A DNA stretch of 64,000 bases from Trichosphaerium sp. ATCC 40318 (lineage: Eukaryota > Discosea > Flabellinia > Trichosidae), in assembly GCA_038496445.1 (NCBI GenBank), contig JALMLS010000605.1:1-64000 (forward strand), read 5' to 3'. Below the pieces are notes generated by a model. It made no database searches. It was not told the origin of the DNA and worked only from the letters and a program-made list of their open reading frames with translations. The translations under genes and the position numbers were made by a program. Positions 12,574 through 25,800 of the stretch are shown here, piece by piece; the first letter of the stretch is position 1; each line of letters begins with the position of its first letter.

Positions 12574-12678
12574 GGTTGGGCGGTTCTGGTAAAAAGAAAA
12601 GCCCTTCACAACACCACCCAACGCACTATATTTTTGTATGTATTTCTATGTACATTTTTTATGTAAACTATCAACAAC

Positions 12679-15600
12679 TCACTCTGCTACTGTTTGGGTG
12701 AACGGTGATCCGTTAACGTGCTTGCCGTTTAGCAGGCCTGTAATTCTACGGATAAAAATAAGAAATTTTGTTCTGTGCACAGAAAATCACGTGTTATTTT
12801 TAACTTACGAGTATTGGCCTGGTTTTGCTTTGTATGTTGCTGTATAAGTACCATCTCCGTTATCCAAGACTGCCGTTGGAACAGCGCCAGTCGGACCTTC
12901 TACTGTAATTTCTACCTAGTATTGTTGTCAGTACACTGGCTGGCTTACAGGTTGCATTTTTTTTTTACCTTGTCACCGCCAATTTTTTTATGTTTCTTGC
13001 TCTTGTTTATCGCTTTGATCATAATAGTACAAAGGGTCTCTTCTGAATACCGTATTTTTGATAGCGAAGCAACAGCACCTTCCAAAACAGCTAGAGCAAA
13101 TGGACTAGAATCGATAGCGTTGCTATTGACAGAAACACTTATCTTCCAGTCGCCAGGACCTGTAGGTTGCCAATCCAGCACGTACGATCCATCTCGTTTG
13201 TCGCGAAATTCTAGTTCCTGCACATCGTACGACGGATGTCGTGCTGTCATTTCCACCTCAGGTAATGTCAGTTAAAATGATGGTATTCCGTTTGGTCGAA
13301 CCTTGTCTCCACCAAAGTGCAAGGTGGCTCCATTGAGTGTGTTTGCTATAACGGTGAACCTGTACGATTCGGTATCCAGCAGAGGTTGTGTTGGCATTAC
13401 AAATCTAGATTTTGTGGATGCGCTCGTCACCGTGTTAATTACAATCGTCCCTGCAGCTAGTGGCGTTCCATGCAGCGATAGATTTACACGGTAAAAACCT
13501 GGAGAAGGAGCAAGTGGTGAGTCGCGTTTAGATGATAATAATAAATAATGTCTCATGATAATTTAACAACAGAAAAAAACAAAAACAAAAATTACAAGTG
13601 CAGATGTTGTGTTGGTACCTTCTACAGGAGGGACAACCTCAACACTGTAAGTCCCGTCCTTGTTATCAATTTGTGCAACAGAGACTTCTTCTGTTGTATC
13701 CAGGCTTAAAATTTCTACATTAAATCTGTCGCCACCGGACGTTTGTCGTCTGCCTTCTTTGTAGAATGCTTGGATAGGTATGTTCAATGGAGCGCCAGCG
13801 CGAACAGTAACACTAGCGGGTAAGTCGATAACACATAATTGCGGCTTGGTGTTTGTAATGCGTATTGTTTTTTGACAAACAGTGCGTTTGTAGAATGCTA
13901 TTTCTAGCTTGTAAGGTCCGCTACTACAGAACAATAATTAGCACAATGGATAATAAATTCAGTGGGCGTGTTACCTTTTTGCTTTGTAAGAGGCTTTGTA
14001 GTGCCCAGTCTTTGTGCCAACCTTTTCAATGGTGGCTTGTATCCTTCTGGTTTCCCCAACAAGCAAAACGGAGATGCAAGACACATCTACAGCAACAGGT
14101 ACTTTGTCAGATGTATTAGCGCGGAACGTGATGCTATTCCACATGTCTGTGAAGCCTCCTAGAGTGCTCGAGCTATCAACTTTACAAAACACGCCAGAGA
14201 CATCTACAACTTCAAAGTCGGTTGTGTGCAAATCTGTGCCGTGAGAGTTGACCACAAACTATCGAGAAAAATAAGGATGGATTCTGTTAAGCATACAAAA
14301 CAAATATTGCGTGGCTTCCCGCTATATGGGTTGCAACTGGGCTGTAACGTACCTGGTGAGCCCCGATTTCTTCTGGTTGCCATTTTATACAATATGTCGC
14401 GTCTTCATTGTCAATTAATATTGGCACGTGCTCATTGAAATCTGGATCAAGTATTTTCACGACAAACGGATAGCCTGAACGCGAAAATGGTTTGTTGTCC
14501 TTGTCCAAAGTGGAGAATGTGAACGTCATTGGCTCTCCTGAAACAACGGCCTTGAAACCTTGCATGTCAATATTAATGACATCTGGTTGTTTCAGAACGC
14601 GTAATCTAAGCGAAGGTGACTTGATGTTGTAGTCTTTCACATCTAGCCGCAGTACAAATGTACCTGGCTTCAACGTAGAGAACGTTAAACAGAACAAATG
14701 TGGTGCGCCAGCGTCTGTAGGTTAAAGACTTAGTTAGAGACATGTGCGTCGTTCGTATAAGTGCGTACTAATAACGCCAGGCTGTATAATTTCTGGACCG
14801 TCAATGAGTGTGGAGATATGCGACAAGGGTGGCGCAAAGAGCAAGCCATGACCATCTTTAAATCAAAAAAGGTAAGTGTTTTGAAATCGCACGTGAGCAA
14901 TGATCGTTTTGCCGACGTACCGACGAGTTTAAAGTCAACAGTAATGGCAGTGCCTGTGTAGCCATTGCGTAGGACTGAAGGACCCCACATGACTGCCAAG
15001 TACTCACCCTTAAGCAAAGGAACAATCTTGGATGCATTGCCCACTGTCATGTTCCGCCGGCGTCCTGGGGATCTAGATCGCCCATCAACAGAAAAGTCCC
15101 TCGGCGACTCACCACCCAGGGACATGCTACGCCTTACACGTCTTGATGGAGACTTGGTTATCATTTTAAAAAATTCGCTTGCTTTGCTCTTAGACCGTTT
15201 GGACTTGGCGCGTTTGGTTCCCTTTGGAGGACTTTCAGCGCTATCTGCAAACGCCATGACACCCTTTCGTGGATTTTTGACACGTTGTTTTGGGCGTTTT
15301 TCCTTCTCTGGAGGTACCCTTTTGCCGGTATTTCGTTTCTCCTTCTTCTTGCTCAATTCTTGACGCTTTCCTCGCTTTTTTTCTTTACTAGTTTTCTTGG
15401 TGCGTTCCAAACTCATGCTATCGCGTGCTTTCATCTTAAACTCGGTTGGCTTTGGGGTATACTCTCTTACCTGTATCTCCAGTTAAAAACAAAAAGAAAA
15501 GATAAAAATACTCAAGAGGTGTGGGCTCAATGTTAGTGTACACCTTTGCGTACCAACTTTCTGGCATCTTTTTTGTTTTGCTCTTCAGTGTTATCGGTCT

Positions 15601-18600
15601 CCTAGGCACAATGTCAGCTCAACACACGATTATCGCTGAAACGCCCAAAAAGTGTGAGGCAGGCATCAAACACGTGCCGTTACTATAACGAGTTCATCTG
15701 GGTCCTCGTTACCAATACTATCAAGAAGGTCATTGGTAGCATCACTTGTAGCAGTCTGTTCGACAAGCTCGTTTATTTTTTTGCCCATAGTGACCTTGGC
15801 GTAGAACGGGCTATTTTGAATTGGCGAGTCGAACAGGTTGATGGCTATGCGATGCAAGCCAATCACCTCTGGTACATAAGTAACATGGTATGTTCCATCC
15901 TTGACGTCTTCAATGAAGGTGTCAATTTGGTCATCATTTGGATCTATGCATTTAACGTTTATCCAATCGTTGCCTGTTGTTCGTGCACCAGACTACACCG
16001 CAAGTCAGTAAAACTTTTGTAGGCTACTATTGCCACAATCAAGGGGTACAACGTACAGCTGTTCTAGCATTAACTACAAACTCAGCTTGCTTGTGTACAA
16101 TGGCACGTGATAGACCATCGCCTTCCGCAGTGCATTGGCGTGCATTTGCAGCTTCTTGGACAGTAAATTGTTTTAGATCGTGCGTAATCGCATCGCCCAT
16201 CCACTTTAAGTTGAGAGAGTGCTTGCCATGCTTAGTAGGCGTGTACATCAACTCAAAATTAGATCGCTTATTAGAAGCAAAAGTCTTGAGGAAAGCAACA
16301 AGCCCAGTTGGTTTGTTATCACTGTCCACAAACTCAACTTGAAGGTGTTTTTCATCAATATCGTAAGGCTTAACATTCGCATCAACAACAGTGATGGTGA
16401 GTATCACAGGAAAGCACACAATTAGCTGATCAAAATTCTCCTGCGAGACTTTACACCTAAATCAGATAGCGTTAAGAAAACAAACGGGGAAAACGAGAAG
16501 GAGGTCGTACGTAATTTCTGCGCATTTAGCAATGTTGATAGTGCGAGGGAAACCGGTAATTGGTTCACTTAGCACTTTTACACAGATCTCGTGCTTTCCA
16601 GATTCCGTTGGCGTGTAGTCTACGGTAAAGGTGTTGTCATTGTTGTTTGTAGTGATGACATCTAACTTGTTGCCAGTGTCGCAACTAATGATGGATACAT
16701 CATATGGGTTGTAACCCTTTAACACATCCCCATTCACATTGCTGTATGTGATTGTAAATGTAGACATTTCCTTAGCCTTTCCACAGAGTAACCTTGGGAC
16801 AAAGCGTTAATCCAACTAAAAAAAAAGAAGTTGTTATGTTAAATTCTCACCCGTCTCCTTTGACTGACGTTTTCGAGTTATCCACAACAAGTGCATTACG
16901 TATGAATGCTTTAAACGGGCTGCCTTCTATATGTTTGCCGTATACTTTTACTTCTATCACGTGTGTGCCTTTCTTTTTTGGCATGTAAGCGACGGCATAC
17001 GACCCGTCCTTATTGTTGTGTATATGCGCTGGCACATCTGTATTCTGCTCTTTGTTGGTTATGCATACAGAAATGAGATCTTTCTCGGTAGTAACATAAT
17101 TCTGCCCTGTTTTATCACGTAAAGTTACAACAAACTTTGCTGCCTTGCGTAATTGCCCTTCTGTTATGCCAGAGCCTATTTTATTGGTTAGTGGACAGTG
17201 TCACTAGCCCTTATGTTACAGTACCTCCTGCAACAGTATGACTGACATCAGGTGCTGATTCAATCTCACCGACCAAAGGCTCAGTCAAGATGGGCTTGCC
17301 AAACAGTAGTACGTTCACACTGTACTGACCAGGTTCTTTGGGCCATATAGTAACGCAATAATAGCTATACAAAGCAGAGATTAGCAAACAAAGAGAGCAA
17401 GGCAACCTTCCACATTTTCAAAAAAAAAATAGCAACGTACGATTTGCCTTTCAAAGCAACGTCACTTCGGGGCTTTGGATCGGGACCTTGTACTTCCACA
17501 CGGAGGAGTTCAGCGGCTATCAATTATGAATATAACGAAAACGATACAATTACAATCACAATGTGGACATACGTATACGGTTAAATGGCTCTTCAGCGCC
17601 ACCAATGTCTAACACCATGTCGAAGCAAAATTTACCTTCACCAACAGGTCCTACAGTTGTAATGTTAAGTCCACGTCCACATGTAGAGTGTTGCTACTTA
17701 CCAACTCTAGACCAAGTCTGGTTGCGCACGCTCTGCACAGCGCAGTCAGGTGCTATTAAAAATTGTGCAGTGTAACCATTTGCGAGCCCGTCCTTTGGTT
17801 GTATAACGTCGTTGTTCAAGAATACTTTAAATCGGTAATAGCCTGGATAATCCGGCAGGAACGTCACGGTATACGTGCCATCTGTATTATCCCGCAATGG
17901 AGATTCTACATCACCTTCTGGTCCTTCGGCAATTACATTTATGGCGTCACCCCCGAATGTACGCCGGTGGCCAGTCTTGTCCTTGGCAACTATCGTTAGA
18001 TTACATGGAGCACCTATGCGTGGATCATCCAAGTCTAAAATCTCAGAACAACTTGCATTCGCTTCCAACTCAACCTACAAGCCAGGAACCGTAAGTTATT
18101 TGAATCAAACAGAGTACACAAAAGGAAAAAGGACGCACTTGAGTTTTGAGTGGTTTGGTTAGGATCGGGTTTCCAAATAATGAGATGCCGACCAGGTACT
18201 TGCCAACATGTTGTGGTAGCCATGATATTTTATACACGCCCCTCCCAGTGTCTGTTATTTTATTTGTTACTTTGCCCGAAGGTCCCATTATCTCAACGCG
18301 AATTGCATCGGTATCTATCCGTAGAGGATATTTTTTCCTGTTAGATTTTTGTACGCACAAAGAAAACGCCATCACAGACCCTACTATCCCGCCTTTGCTC
18401 GACCAACCTTTCAAGACACAGTGCATGTTTGAAGGAGCAATCAGTGGAGAAAATGGTGAACTACCTGGAGAAGGCTTAGTTCACATTTCTTGGTAGAAGC
18501 ACAATTCCGCGGGTACAAGATTATTATTATAACTACGTACTTATTGCTTTGTCTTGTATCTTGATAATGATTTTATGTCGCCCATGAACATTAGGTACAT

Positions 18601-21039
18601 ACACAACGCCATAGGACCCTAAAACAAAACCAATGGCGTCAGAGAGGGATCATTGACATTAAACTTGCCATTCTGATTGTCTAAAGCTTCCAAAAGTCTG
18701 GTGCCACCATCAGGAGCATGTAGTTCCACATCGAAATCGTGACCACCACTCGTGATGTCCTCATTCTGAGCATCCCTCGCTGTTATCTTAAAAGAAGCTG
18801 CTTCACCAACTGTCCCAGTCTCTATAGAGAAATTGTGTTTTAGAATTTTGTTACTGTACACAACAAAAAATTGTTTATCTGCTTCAGCAGCAATGAAAAA
18901 TGCTATAAACACTGTACCAATACCAGGGCCTTCAGCAATACAATTTATTGCAGAGGCAGGAATAGACGAAGCTCGCGGTGTTGACATTTCGGAACTAGAT
19001 GTATCGGCGTCGTCGATGAAGGTGACTGGCGTTGGATGCTCGTAAATAACAATGCCTGGAGTGTAATTAGCCAATACATTTTGAGTGCACTAGATATACC
19101 TGATAAGAAGACTTTTATGGAATAGTCCCCACTTATCCTTGGTGTTTTGTATTGTACTTGGATTTTACCATCAGGTAACTCTCCAATTGATGTGTTAATT
19201 TGGGAGTTTGGAGAAATCAGTACGATTGACACGTTCTAATCTTCTTGTTAGGACTTGCATGGGTTTGCGTTATTATTGTCTTTCTTTTGGTAGATCACCA
19301 AATGATATAGCATCGTACCTCTATCTTTACATCCACTTTGGATCTGGGGTACCGCATTTCAACAACAAACTGGTGATCTGTCACTATACTCGTTCTTCCG
19401 CCAGCTTCCTTGCCAACAGAGACTTTACATTTGATATCTAAGGATGGCACTGATTTCCTTTTGTTGTTTTCACCTAAAGATTATCAAAAAAACCATTGTT
19501 CTGCTTACCACTACAAACCTTCGTAAACAAAAAGAATCTCCCTGTTAACGAGAATGGGATGATCTTGCAAAGTGACAGTCAACTACAGTCAGTATAAGTA
19601 AGTTTTGCTGTAAGAATATTTGATTCCGCTGGTCACCTTGTACACTCCAGGTGTCAAAGGGGTGTATTGAATCTCGTATTTCCCCACTTCAATTTCGTCT
19701 ATCATAGATTCAATTGTGTTGTCGTTTGGACCAATGACTGTTACGCCAATACTCTCACGTGGAATTTCTCTGGGAGAGTCCTTTTGACTCTTCAACTTCA
19801 TAAAAAATTTTACAGTTTCCCCAGCAGTACCGCCACGTAATCCCTTCCCGTGAAGTCTACACTTGACAGGTTCGGGCCTTGGAGATTCCATATATAAGCT
19901 ATCTTCATCCTAAAGTAATGCCCAAATTTGTAAGACAAAAATAAAGGAGGAATCAACCACACAAGGCACAGCAATGTAGTAGGAACAAAAAAAAGAAGAA
20001 TAAAGTTCTTTAAAAAAATACGCGAGTCGTACAGTGTCACTAGAATCGCTATGAAATCCTCTCTCTCTGAATACGCACTCAAAAAAACCAACGTAGGTCA
20101 TTATAGAGTGTTTATCTGGACGCTCAATAAAATCTGCAGGTGACAATATCTGTGGTATTGAGTACTGCGCTTCGGCTACATGCAAGGCTCGTTTAATGTC
20201 CTTATGTGGATCATCTGTTAGTACACTCAACGCTATTTGCCCAGGCGATAACGAATCAACTAAGGCACACAGCGCTCGACCAGAACTCCAGCTACGATGA
20301 AAACGTCATTTTTTACCATACGTTAAACACAAAAAGCTCAATGTGTTGTGACGTACTCTGTTGTAAAGTTTCTGGGACGAATACCGTAAGCATTAAGCTT
20401 TGACACTACCCAACTAACAAAACAAAATTAATACTACGTGTTGATCACGTCACAGCGCTACGTGCTTTCTGAGTTCGTTTTCTGGAGCGTCTCTGTCGGA
20501 AAAGTGGTAATGTGAAATTATTCTCCAAAGAAGCGTGAGAATGGTATTAACCGAGCCTCCCGCTATTTTTTTTGCGCTTATATCCGATTCTAGTATTATG
20601 CCTTGTCCCACGCATAGTTTCAATGCCTTCAAAAAAACATGAGTATTGCTTTTTAGGCTGTAAAACGTGTACGCACCAATTTACAATTTGATACACGCTC
20701 GTTTAGATTTTTTGGCTTGGTAGTGAACACGCTAAATTCGGTAAACAATCGCATAACGCGTGCCTTTGCTACTCACCTCGATAGCGGTTCATTTGAGAAC
20801 ATTACAAGTAACTGACATAGGGCTACACCATCTTTTATCTCTCCGATGTCTCCAACGTGTTGTTTATGTGCGCCAAGCTTGTTGTTAACCCACGCCACAA
20901 ATGCCTTGGCCAGTGAGAATAGAAAACTACTAAACGCACATAATAGGCGCACGCAACGTACCTTAGCGCGTGAGTTCTGATACACAACACGGAGTGAGCC
21001 TATACTGTCTGTAGCATCAAGTAGGTCCGACTCCGCCAT
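12679..21039 (-). CDS. filamin: paired CH actin-binding domain plus about 16 Ig-like repeats
   Basis: Filamin crosslinks actin and scaffolds signalling proteins at the cortex. The start at 21039 opens CH1 (FVAWVNNKLG, DGVALCQLLVMF, NTILTLLWRIISHYHF). CH2 follows at about 20050-20290 (SWSSGRALCALVDSLSPG, then IPQILSPADF). From 19890 to the stop I count about 16 filamin-type repeats, recognised by the D-x-x-D-G-T-Y and G-x-P-F signatures (NNKDGSYAVAYMPKKKGTH, DNTDGTYTVTFLPDYPG, NGKHVNGSPF at the end). Around 15050-15460 a Lys/Arg/Ser-rich segment interrupts the array. I checked that the frame runs through it: a donor near 15678, a short exon coding ETDNTEEQNKKDARKL and the basic exon all join in phase, so this is one gene, not two. 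The last repeat ends in TVAE. Vertebrate filamins dimerise through the last repeat; I infer the same here without evidence. Confidence 0.92.
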
Positions 21040-21486
21040 TTTCCAATTATACACAACTTATAGCATCCAACCGTTGGCGTAATGATAAAAGGCAAGTAAT
21101 GCAATAAATGATTGTTGAAAGTAGTGGACTTGTTTGACACAGCTGGACCTACACAACAGGATGGTAACCACCCTTGTAACGGATACACCTATCAGAGACC
21201 AGCTACAATACACAACAACGTCTTACCTTTACAAAACTTATATTCTGTCCCTTTCAGCTCTGGATTTGAGCTCTACCTCATTATCTCGTGTCAGTAGCAT
21301 TTTCCGAACGTAAGATAATGTTGTGTTGGTTGCTTTACCTTATTTCCTTTCTGGTGCAAGAGTTTAAAACTACGCCATAAAGTGAATACTGGCCAATAGC
21401 CACTCAACATATTCTTTTGACGCACTTAATCTGTAGCCATTTATTTGAAAACTCGTTCGTGGTTACAGCTAATACAAACATCTAAA
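21040..21486. promoter_or_regulatory. divergent intergenic region between filamin and the zinc-finger gene
   Basis: This 447-base stretch separates two gene starts that point away from each other, so it must hold both promoters unless first non-coding exons lie elsewhere. I see no TATA box at a convincing distance and no other gene. Open frames inside it are short and unconserved. Confidence 0.45.
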
Positions 21487-22691
21487 ATGCTACGCAATAA
21501 AACCACCTCATTCGTGGGATTACGTAAGGAGCAACGTGAGCTAGAATTAACTCTATTACAACAAAAGGCTGCTGTATTAAAAAAGGTGCGTCCTATAGCT
21601 CTTATTACCAGTATTAACGTAAGTTGTAGATCAAACGGCGCGCTGGGTGCTGTTCAACGTGTGGTAGCAAACGGCGTTTATTTACATGGCAAGACAACAT
21701 GGTGGAGTGCATTGCGTGTCAAAAACCAGTAAGTGCATAAATAGACGGAGTTAAAAATCTCACGTGCCTGTAGGTTTGTCGCAATTGCTTGGTAGAATCG
21801 ATAGATCAACGCAGAATGTGTGAGATGTGCGCCTTGGAGATGAGGCTCGACAAATCTTGTTTGGCCGTTAAATTAAACCACCAAGACAATCAATTCTTAA
21901 CCCGATACACGCAAGCTAAGGAAGAGCAGTCGGAGCTAGAAAAGCTGCTTCATGATATTCGCACATGCTTGGAAAGCACTACGTCACTGGAGCATGCGTC
22001 ACGGCTAGTTAGGTTTGCTTTTGACCTTATAAAATCGCTGCAACAATTTGCGATGTTTGCAGACCGTTTCTACAAGACCCCTCAGAAACAAAGGCTCGGT
22101 AAACGTGTGGCACGCACGTTCAGAGTGTATTTACAAACGAGTGCTCCGCAGCTAAAACTCTTGAGTAATGTACGTAAACAACACTCTACTATTGCAGTAC
22201 TAATGTTGCTTTAGCGTGTGTACAGTGCGCACTTGTCCTCGGCAATAGAAGCTTTCAAGCAAGTTAAAGATATTTGGAACATTATTTCAGAATCGGACGC
22301 TGCTTCTCGCTATTTTTCAGTCTTCCTAGACGCCTCTAAAAGTTTAAGGTAGCCCCACCATACTATTTATTGTACATAAATGTTAAAACTATCTAGTTTG
22401 GCAATAACTGCAATACCTGGCAACACTCAAGAAACAAGGGCATTGCTCAAGTGGAAGCCTACTCTTCCTGATATATTAAGTAGCTCTGAAGGCTTTGCAT
22501 GCGGTCGTATAGAAGGCAGAGCTTTGAGAGACGCCCTTACTCACTTGTCGCGATTAGAAGAACAGCTAAATAAACAAATTGGAAAAAGAAGAAAGCACGG
22601 AGTCACATCAAACGTACAACATTGTGTAGAATGTCTGCGAGCCATATTGGAGCAGGACCTGCAAAAACACTGCTTCCTGGGTGATATGTAA
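21487..22691 (+). CDS. helical protein with FYVE/rabphilin-like zinc finger
   Basis: The start at 21487 gives a charged coiled-coil-like helix (LRKEQRELELTLLQQKAAVL), then an intron. Joining exons 2 and 3 in frame yields a cysteine cluster: CCSTCG, about 17 residues, CIACQKPVCRNC, and CEMCALEM. This eight-cysteine layout after a helix resembles the Rab-binding FYVE-type fingers of rabphilin and synaptotagmin-like proteins, where a helix plus two-zinc finger contacts a Rab GTPase. The rest is mainly helical with no further domain I recognise. It ends LQKHCFLGDM just 138 bases before CLPB on the same strand. The zinc-finger reading depends on my splice choices, which are all in phase with GT-AG ends. 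The name of the protein is unknown to me. Confidence 0.6.
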
Positions 22692-22828
22692 TAAGCAACC
22701 GTGTAAAAAAACATGTAAATGCACGTGAGAATAACACGCGTGTAACTAAATTGTAAAAACTAGAAAACTCGAATTTTTCAATCAAATTTTTTTCACTGTC
22801 CGGTAAACTCACCCTGTTGTCCCGTTAA

Positions 22829-25444
22829 ATGCATAGGCGATTTTGCACGTTACATAGAGCTAATACGTGCCTTGTACGCGCTTCACGTGTCAAACAGCGT
22901 TCAAACAGTTCTTCTACGCGTAATACGACTGCCAGAGCACACGTTCGCAATTTTGGCACAGGAAGAGTTATACAAATCGCGGATACGACGTCTTGGGGTT
23001 ATCGCCTCGTCTGTGCTGGCTTAGGGAGTGGTCTTGTTCTGTTGTTGTCTCAGTTGTTTGCCAACGACTCTATTACAGAGGCAAAGGGATTTGAGCGCGG
23101 ATTAGGCAAGCATTAGTAAGTATTATGATGTTAACCATATTTTAGCTGTTGACGACGCTCTTACAAGCGCAGCTCGCGAAGGTTCGTTCCTACGGATATT
23201 GTAAAGGATTTCACACCTACCAGGCAATGTAAATAGATTGGTGTCATTGTGCAAGACGTACGGTATTTCACCACAAGAAGCAGCTCAGCTGGTACGTCAT
23301 TACCAAGTCGGCGTTTACTAATGAACAGCGTCACCCATTTGGATGGACTTTGTTGCATGTAGCGGCAATCAACAACAATGTATCAGTGGCGACGTGGCTC
23401 ATTGAGAACGGTATCAAGTCATTCTTGCTCCATTCGATTGACGCGTCTAGGCGCTCAGGTTGACGTTGGCGATTACTACAGGTATTGTAGAATCCTCGAT
23501 TTCCTTGCACCTGTCATGACTCATTTGTGTATAGTGCGCGACAGTACACAAACACAGGCGTGTCTTTGGACGTGCTGATGAATTCTCGTGCAAACATCAC
23601 GACACATTATAATCTCAACCCCAAAATTTCTTGTTCAGGGTTCGTACAATACTACATGTTATTACAATATAGTGGCAGACCTTTAATATACGTTTTCCAG
23701 ATGGACTCCACTCCATTACGCCTGTTGTTTCGCGCATGTATCGATGGTATCTCTTCTTTTAAGTCATGGTGCGGATGAAACAGTGCAAAATAAAAAGTAC
23801 GTTGTGAAACAAAAAACACGTGTTGAAAAACGGTCCCCTCTAATCGTGTGTTGCTAAAAAAGAGGACGGAATCCATTGTACTACGTGGAAGAAACAAGTA
23901 GACCTGAGATTGAAGACGCCGTGGCAAAGGCAAAGACCATAGGAAAGCTAAGAATCCAGCGTGAGAAGCGGAGACAGAGACGAGAGAATCCTCTTGAAGA
24001 TAAACTAATGAAAGAAATGGCATGTGTCATTACTCACTCGTCAGAAATGCACGACTGTGTACTAACACGTCATTGCAGCTTGGACAAAGACTAGCGATTT
24101 ATAGTGTTTCTTCAGCAATACGACGAAAACAAAATGGATGGACTGATGGAAAGCCACAAGTGTTCCTCTTTCTAGGATCTTCTGGCGTTGGTAAAACGTA
24201 CGTGCATGACAATTAGTCTGTTAACATGTATTAACTCTATTTGGTAAAGCATGCTAGCAAAGCAACTTGCAAAACACGTCTATGATGATCCAAATGCATT
24301 TATTCGGTTTGATATGTCTGAGTGCGTCGATTAGTTTTGCATTTATGCTGTTGCAGTAGTTTGCGATTCTGATTTCTAAACGACAACACCAAGGTATATG
24401 GAACGACACGAGGTTGCAAAATTTATAGGGTCTCCACCAGGTTACGTTGGGTACCAAGAAGGAGGACAACTGACTGAGCAGCTGCAAAAAAACCCGGCAG
24501 CTATCGTACTCTTCGATGAAATTGAGAAAGCACATCCAGACGTCCTTACGATTATGCTCCAGTTGTTCGATGAAGGCCGACTCACGGATGGTACTATTCT
24601 ATCAAGCGTCAGTGGTGTATTAATAGGTTGTTACAAGGGAGAGGAAACACCATCGATTGCTCTGAAGCTACGTTTATCATGACATCAAATGTCGTTCAGG
24701 AGGAAATAAGAGAAACGGGTTATCAAATTCGTTCCTTCCACGACACGGACCTACCTCAAGTGCAAGATGAAACGCAAAAGTACAACTTTTTGCAACTGAA
24801 CTCTCTGCTAACGAGTGATTTTGTGGTAGGTTTCTATCAAAGGTTGTGATGCCAGTACTTCGATCACACTTTAAGCGAGATGAATGGCTAGGGCGCATTA
24901 ATGACGTTCTCATTTTCGTATCCTGTTTTAACTTACGGGCTACCACCCCCGCTATTACATTGCAGTGTTTTTTGTTTTTTTTTTTTGCCTTGACACAGTG
25001 ACACAGCACACATTTACTGCTGAAGACGTAGAAGGGATAGCTGAAATGGAGTTGGGACGGTGGCAAGATCTCGCCAAAAACAGACATGCTATAGATTTAG
25101 AGTGGCAGCATGATGTTGTACGACACCTCGCTGCAACTTACAACGATAAGTTCGGTTTTCGTTCTGTAAAATATGAAGTAGAGCGGCAAGTTGTAAACTT
25201 ATTGGGTGCGCCACCTGTTTTTTTATCAACTCAAAAATAGGCGTATAAAAATTCTCCAACTCAAATCCTACATCTCATGTACAACGCTCCGCTGCACACG
25301 TCTCACGCACTTCTAGCTAAAGCACAAGAAAACGAAGAAATTGGAGAGGGTACCAAAGTGTCACTAGCGGTTATAGACGGCAGAATAGCGATAGACAAAG
25401 TACTGCAATCCAAGGCTCACTCAACTGGATTTTCGTTCTTCTAA
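22829..25444 (+). CDS. CLPB: mitochondrial CLPB/SKD3 protein disaggregase (ankyrin + AAA+)
   Basis: SKD3 uses ATP to dissolve aggregated proteins in the mitochondrial intermembrane space. The start at 22829 opens an Arg/Ser-rich presequence followed by a hydrophobic segment (about 22985-23065), matching the targeted, membrane-tethered N-terminus of animal CLPB. Ankyrin repeats follow ([24 protein letters not shown]). The AAA+ domain has Walker A GSSGVGKT, the pore-loop region [15 protein letters not shown], Walker [23 protein letters not shown] and sensor-1 FIMTSN. The C-terminal small domain has [13 protein letters not shown] donor at about 25193 (GTAAAC) and acceptor before 25241 restore the frame into a last exon ending GFSFF. 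Unlike bacterial or yeast ClpB there is a single AAA+ domain. The combination of ankyrin and this AAA+ is diagnostic. Confidence 0.93.
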
Positions 25445-25800
25445 CAACACTATTTTTTTAATAAGAATATCGCCAGCTGTATGCGTGTGTAGTTGCAATC
25501 CTTAATTGAGTTATAAATGACATGTTTTGTGCAACTTTTGTTATGCTGCTCCTCAAGCCTGTAACATAGCTTGCGTAAGTAGTTACATGTGTTTATCTAG
25601 TGAACAAATTATAGTGACCAAAACACATTGTAATGGTTTACATAGTCCACACGGTACATCGCGGAACCATAGCTATACGATCACATAACTAGATAATGTC
25701 GTAACGTTACAAGATTCTATTGAGAGTTGTGAAAAAGAAAGGAGTCGTTCATTGAACTATATTAACTAGCTCTTTTGATAACAAACCAAGAAAAGACATC
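25445..25800 (+). other. intergenic region CLPB to nucleoside hydrolase
   Basis: The 356 bases between two same-strand genes hold no open frame of note. The 3' processing signals of CLPB (AT-rich run after the stop) and the promoter of the next gene are expected here, but I cannot mark exact sites. Confidence 0.4.

Noticed and set aside
12775-13275. A 166-codon plus-strand frame over the filamin 3' exons
   Set aside because: The minus strand there encodes filamin repeats in frame. The plus translation is hydrophobic-looking shadow sequence crossing filamin introns.
15440-15660. Boundary between two filamin-like genes
   Set aside because: A stop follows ELVIVTARV in the open frame, but a GTAACG donor just before it and two acceptors link all exons in phase, so one gene explains the data better.
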